The position numbers and the translations under genes were made by a program. Below are positions 17,146 to 19,779 of a DNA stretch of 19,779 nt, in pieces. Origin of the DNA: DASPWV01 sp046727855 (GTDB lineage Bacteria; Acidobacteriota; Vicinamibacteria; Vicinamibacterales; UBA2999); contig JBKPDL010000115.1 in assembly GCA_046727855.1 (NCBI GenBank), positions 1 through 19,779 on the forward strand, in the 5' to 3' direction. Under the pieces are notes generated by a model. It was not told the origin of the DNA, made no database searches, and saw nothing but the letters and a program-made list of their open reading frames with translations. The first letter of the stretch is position 1. Each line of letters starts with the position of its first letter.

Positions 17146-19779
17146 ATGAGGCTAAACAGGGTTGTCTCCCTGTGGCTGTCGCTGCTGCTGCTCGCAGCAG
17201 TACCCACCAGCGCACAGGATTTCCGCGGCCGTATCAATGGCACGGTCACGGACAACACCGGGGCAGTACTCCCTGGTGTCACGGTCACGGCTACCAGTCC
17301 CGCGCTCATCCAGCCGCAAGTGCAGGTGACTGGCGCGGATGGCAGCTACCGCTTCATTGCACTGCCGCCTGGCGTGTACGAGCTGTCGTACGAGCTGTCC
17401 GGGTTCCAGAATGTCAAACGCGAAGGCATCCGCGTGGTGATCAACCAGACGCTCACGGTCGATCAGCAGTTGAACGTGGCCACCCTGCAGGAGACGGTCA
17501 CAGTCACCGGCGAATCACCGGTGATCGACACGTCGACGACGACGCTCGGCACTAACTTCACCAAAGAACTGCTCACCGAGATCCCGAACGCACGCGACGT
17601 CTGGGCCGCGATGTCGCAAGCGCCCGGAATCCAGATGCAGGGCTACGACGTCGGTGGCTCGCACGCCGGCACGCAGACCGGGTTCGTCACCTACGGGCTG
17701 AACGTGCAGAACCAGACGAAGATCGAGGGCATCGACACGACGGAAGGCCGCGACGCGAACGCGGGTTACTTCGACTTCGGGAGCTTCGAGGAATTCCAAC
17801 TCGGCGGCGCCGGCAATTCGGCCGAGAACTTCGCGCCTGGCGCCTCGATGGCCATTACGGTCAAGGGCGGCGGTGATCGCATCAGTGGCAACTGGTACAG
17901 CGACTACGAGAGCGATTCGACGATCAGCGACAACGTGCCAGACGCGTTCCGGACCGCGGGCGGGCGCGACGACAATGGCTACTTCGTCAGACAGGCGCTC
18001 ACGCGCGGCAATCCGATCACCAAACAGTACGACGTCAACTTCAACGTCGGCGGCCCGATCTGGAAGGGTAAGATCTGGTGGTTCTACAGCTATCGCCGCA
18101 ATGACCAGTACAAGGCGATCGTCGGCCTCACCGAAGAAGCGCGGTCGAAGCTGACGAACGACTACACCGGCAAGCTGACGTATCAGCTCAATCGGAACAA
18201 CCAGATCATCGGTTTCATCAACAAGCGGAACAAGCTGCAGGACAAGCGCGACCTCGGTGCCACCACGCCGCTCAGCGCCGCCCGCTATCAGGCGTCGCGC
18301 AACTACCCGTCGAAGGTCGAGTGGACGAGCGTGATCGGCAGCCGCATGTTCCTCGACGTCCTCTACGGCGATTGGAAGAACTTCTTCCCGCTGCGGCCGA
18401 CCATCGATGAAGGCATCTACAGCGGCCCCTGGGGGCCGGGACGCATCGACACCGGCAACAACCAGCGCTTCGACGGGGGCGCCCACGACGCTTACCAGAA
18501 CCAGAAGCGGTTCAAGCCCCAGTTCTACATCAGCACGTCGTACTACCGGGACGGCTGGATGGGCAGCCACGACTTCAAGTTCGGCTATGACTGGAAGCGC
18601 GATCGTCGCAACTTCTTCCAGGATCAGCCGTTCGACATCTTCTACCGCGACCTGAACGGCGCCGTAAACCAGGTGGACCTGTACAACACGCCGGTGTCGC
18701 CCATCAACACGGTCGACTACAACTCGGGTTGGATCACCGACACGTGGAAGGTCAACTCGCGATTGACCTTGAACCTCGGCGGTCGGCTCGAGCACTACAA
18801 GGACTACTGGCCGGAACAGAGCTTCGCACCGAACGGACAGGCGGTGCTCGCCAACTGGACCGACCCCACCTACCGCAACTTCATCGCCCCGCGGACCGTG
18901 GAGGAGACCACCGTGTCGACGTCGACGACCTTCGCGCCGCGCGCCGGATTCGCGTACGATCTGACGGGCGACAACCGCACGGTGCTGAAGGCCTTCTACG
19001 GCCAGTTCCGCTACAACTCGGCCGACACGCTCGCCGACAGGCAGAATCCCGTCGGCAGAGGCATTCTGCGGTATCGCTTCAACGATCTGAACGGCAACCG
19101 CCTGCTCGACGGGCCGCAGGAACTGGGCGCCTTCGTTCAGTCGGTCGGCGGCGGCGGCAGCGTGCGGGTCGATCCCGACCTCGAGCGGCCGGCCGTGAAC
19201 GAGCTGTCGACGAGCGTGGAGCGCGAGATCTACCAGGGCCTCTCGGCGCGCGTGTCGTACGTTTACAAGAACGTCCGGAACGAATGGGGCGAGGTCGACG
19301 TCGCGCGGCTCCCGCTCTACACGGTGCCTTTCAACTTCCTCGACGTCGGACCCGACGGCATCACCGGTAGCGGCGACGATCGCACGCTCGCGCTGCTGGA
19401 TCGCCCGGCCACCGCTCCCACGGATCGGGTCTTCATGAACCCCACGAGCCCCGAGAACAACGCCGACTTCAACACGATCGAGGTCGGCTTGAATCGCCGG
19501 TTCGCGGGCAAGTGGATGCTCCTCACGTCGTTTGGTTACACCTGGCTCAATCAGCTGCACGACATGACATCGCCCACCGGCACGACCGCCGTCGCCGGCA
19601 ACGACCGCGGCGGCGACGATCCAACCGTCGCGTTCCTGTACCGGCCGTCGAACCTGTTGTTCGGCGACAACGGACGCGAGACGTCGACCACCTGGAACTA
19701 CAAGATCGTCGGACGGTACGTCATGCCGTACGAGATCGGCTTCTCGGGATCCTGGAAGGTGCAGAGCGGCCTCCAGTGG
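17146..19779 (+). CDS. TonB-dependent receptor with carboxypeptidase-regulatory-like domain (C-terminus beyond window edge)
   Basis: This is an outer-membrane SusC/CirA-like receptor, probably importing oligosaccharides, peptides or other large nutrients with TonB energy; the ligand cannot be read. ATG 17146 follows GGAGGA at five bases, the best ribosome binding site in the window. The frame is open through all 878 codons to the last base. Layout: signal peptide (1-23, TSAQD), a carboxypeptidase-D regulatory-like beta-sandwich (27-105; GRINGTVTDNTGAVLPGVTVTA, DGSYRFIALPPGVYELSYEL), then LQETVTVTGESPVIDTSTT, the plug (about 125-240; LLTEIPNARDVWAAMSQAPG, INVKGG-type strand MAITVKGGG), then barrel strands rich in Tyr/Trp/Asn such as WKGKIWWFYSYRR and FAPRAGFAYDLTG. 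This architecture is greatly expanded in Acidobacteriota. A large antisense frame (17515-19560) is an artefact of codon use. Confidence 0.95.
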   Translation, partial: MRLNRVVSLWLSLLLLAAVPTSAQDFRGRINGTVTDNTGAVLPGVTVTATSPALIQPQVQVTGADGSYRFIALPPGVYELSYELSGFQNVKREGIRVVINQTLTVDQQLNVATLQETVTVTGESPVIDTSTTTLGTNFTKELLTEIPNARDVWAAMSQAPGIQMQGYDVGGSHAGTQTGFVTYGLNVQNQTKIEGIDTTEGRDANAGYFDFGSFEEFQLGGAGNSAENFAPGASMAITVKGGGDRISGNWYSDYESDSTISDNVPDAFRTAGGRDDNGYFVRQALTRGNPITKQYDVNFNVGGPIWKGKIWWFYSYRRNDQYKAIVGLTEEARSKLTNDYTGKLTYQLNRNNQIIGFINKRNKLQDKRDLGATTPLSAARYQASRNYPSKVEWTSVIGSRMFLDVLYGDWKNFFPLRPTIDEGIYSGPWGPGRIDTGNNQRFDGGAHDAYQNQKRFKPQFYISTSYYRDGWMGSHDFKFGYDWKRDRRNFFQDQPFDIFYRDLNGAVNQVDLYNTPVSPINTVDYNSGWITDTWKVNSRLTLNLGGRLEHYKDYWPEQSFAPNGQAVLANWTDPTYRNFIAPRTVEETTVSTSTTFAPRAGFAYDLTGDNRTVLKAFYGQFRYNSADTLADRQNPVGRGILRYRFNDLNGNRLLDGPQELGAFVQSVGGGGSVRVDPDLERPAVNELSTSVEREIYQGLSARVSYVYKNVRNEWGEVDVARLPLYTVPFNFLDVGPDGITGSGDDRTLALLDRPATAPTDRVFMNPTSPENNADFNTIEVGLNRRFAGKWMLLTSFGYTWLNQLHDMTSPTGTTAVAGNDRGGDDPTVAFLYRPSNLLFGDNGRETSTTWNYKIVGRYVMPYEIGFSGSWKVQSGLQW

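Noticed and set aside
17515..19560. A 681-codon open frame antisense to the TonB-dependent receptor
   Set aside because: It is the mirror of a strongly GC-biased coding frame. The translated sequence is Val/Arg/Glu/Asp-rich with no domain, and the sense frame is an unmistakable receptor with a ribosome binding site and signal peptide.

Overview
The window is GC-rich, densely packed bacterial chromosome, most likely from the phylum Acidobacteriota and plausibly Vicinamibacteria. This rests on the right-edge outer-membrane receptor, which has the carboxypeptidase-like plus TonB-plug architecture that this phylum expands, on Acidobacteria-like versions of several housekeeping proteins, and on short low-complexity word arrays between genes. 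I see no rRNA, tRNA, CRISPR array, insertion sequence, prophage or plasmid function.

Layout, left to right. A minus-strand run fills 1-5456. In transcription order it is bactofilin, a degenerate methyltransferase-like protein, a SAM hydroxide adenosyltransferase homologue, an acyl-CoA dehydrogenase, class II fructose-1,6-bisphosphatase (glpX) and an MFS transporter cut by the window edge. A plus-strand pair (5626-8011) encodes a NifS/IscS cysteine desulfurase and MnmA, which is the sulfur donor and the tRNA 2-thiouridylase of one pathway. A minus-strand run (11077 to 8069) is glgA, trxA, trxB. Then come an FdhE-like zinc-ribbon protein (+), a secreted D-Ala-D-Ala carboxypeptidase (-), an unrecognised membrane protein (+), a family 39 glycosyltransferase followed by a secreted M20 peptidase (-), and a SusC-like receptor (+) running off the right edge.

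The most unusual content is between and at the ends of genes. Several junctions carry degenerate tandem words of 7 or 8 bases: GATTTGGA octamers at 788-883 and 6798-6949, AACTGGN heptamers in opposed orientation at 8007-8111, GTTCTTC heptamers at 12302-12329, and an ACYRYCG triplet at 4146-4166. Many start or stop codons lie inside these arrays or touch them, so the arrays seem to have reshaped protein ends. A separate palindromic REP-like cluster (1923-2023) lies between the acyl-CoA dehydrogenase and glpX, and a set of inverted repeats fills the fdhE/carboxypeptidase gap.

A second pattern is that four genes (glgA, fdhE-like, the membrane protein and the M20 peptidase) have a -10-like hexamer ending exactly 7 bases before the start codon and no Shine-Dalgarno sequence. 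This predicts leaderless mRNAs. Bactofilin, glpX, trxA, the carboxypeptidase and the receptor have ordinary ribosome binding sites. A further point is a His-to-Glu change in what should be the catalytic triad of the SAM hydroxide adenosyltransferase homologue.
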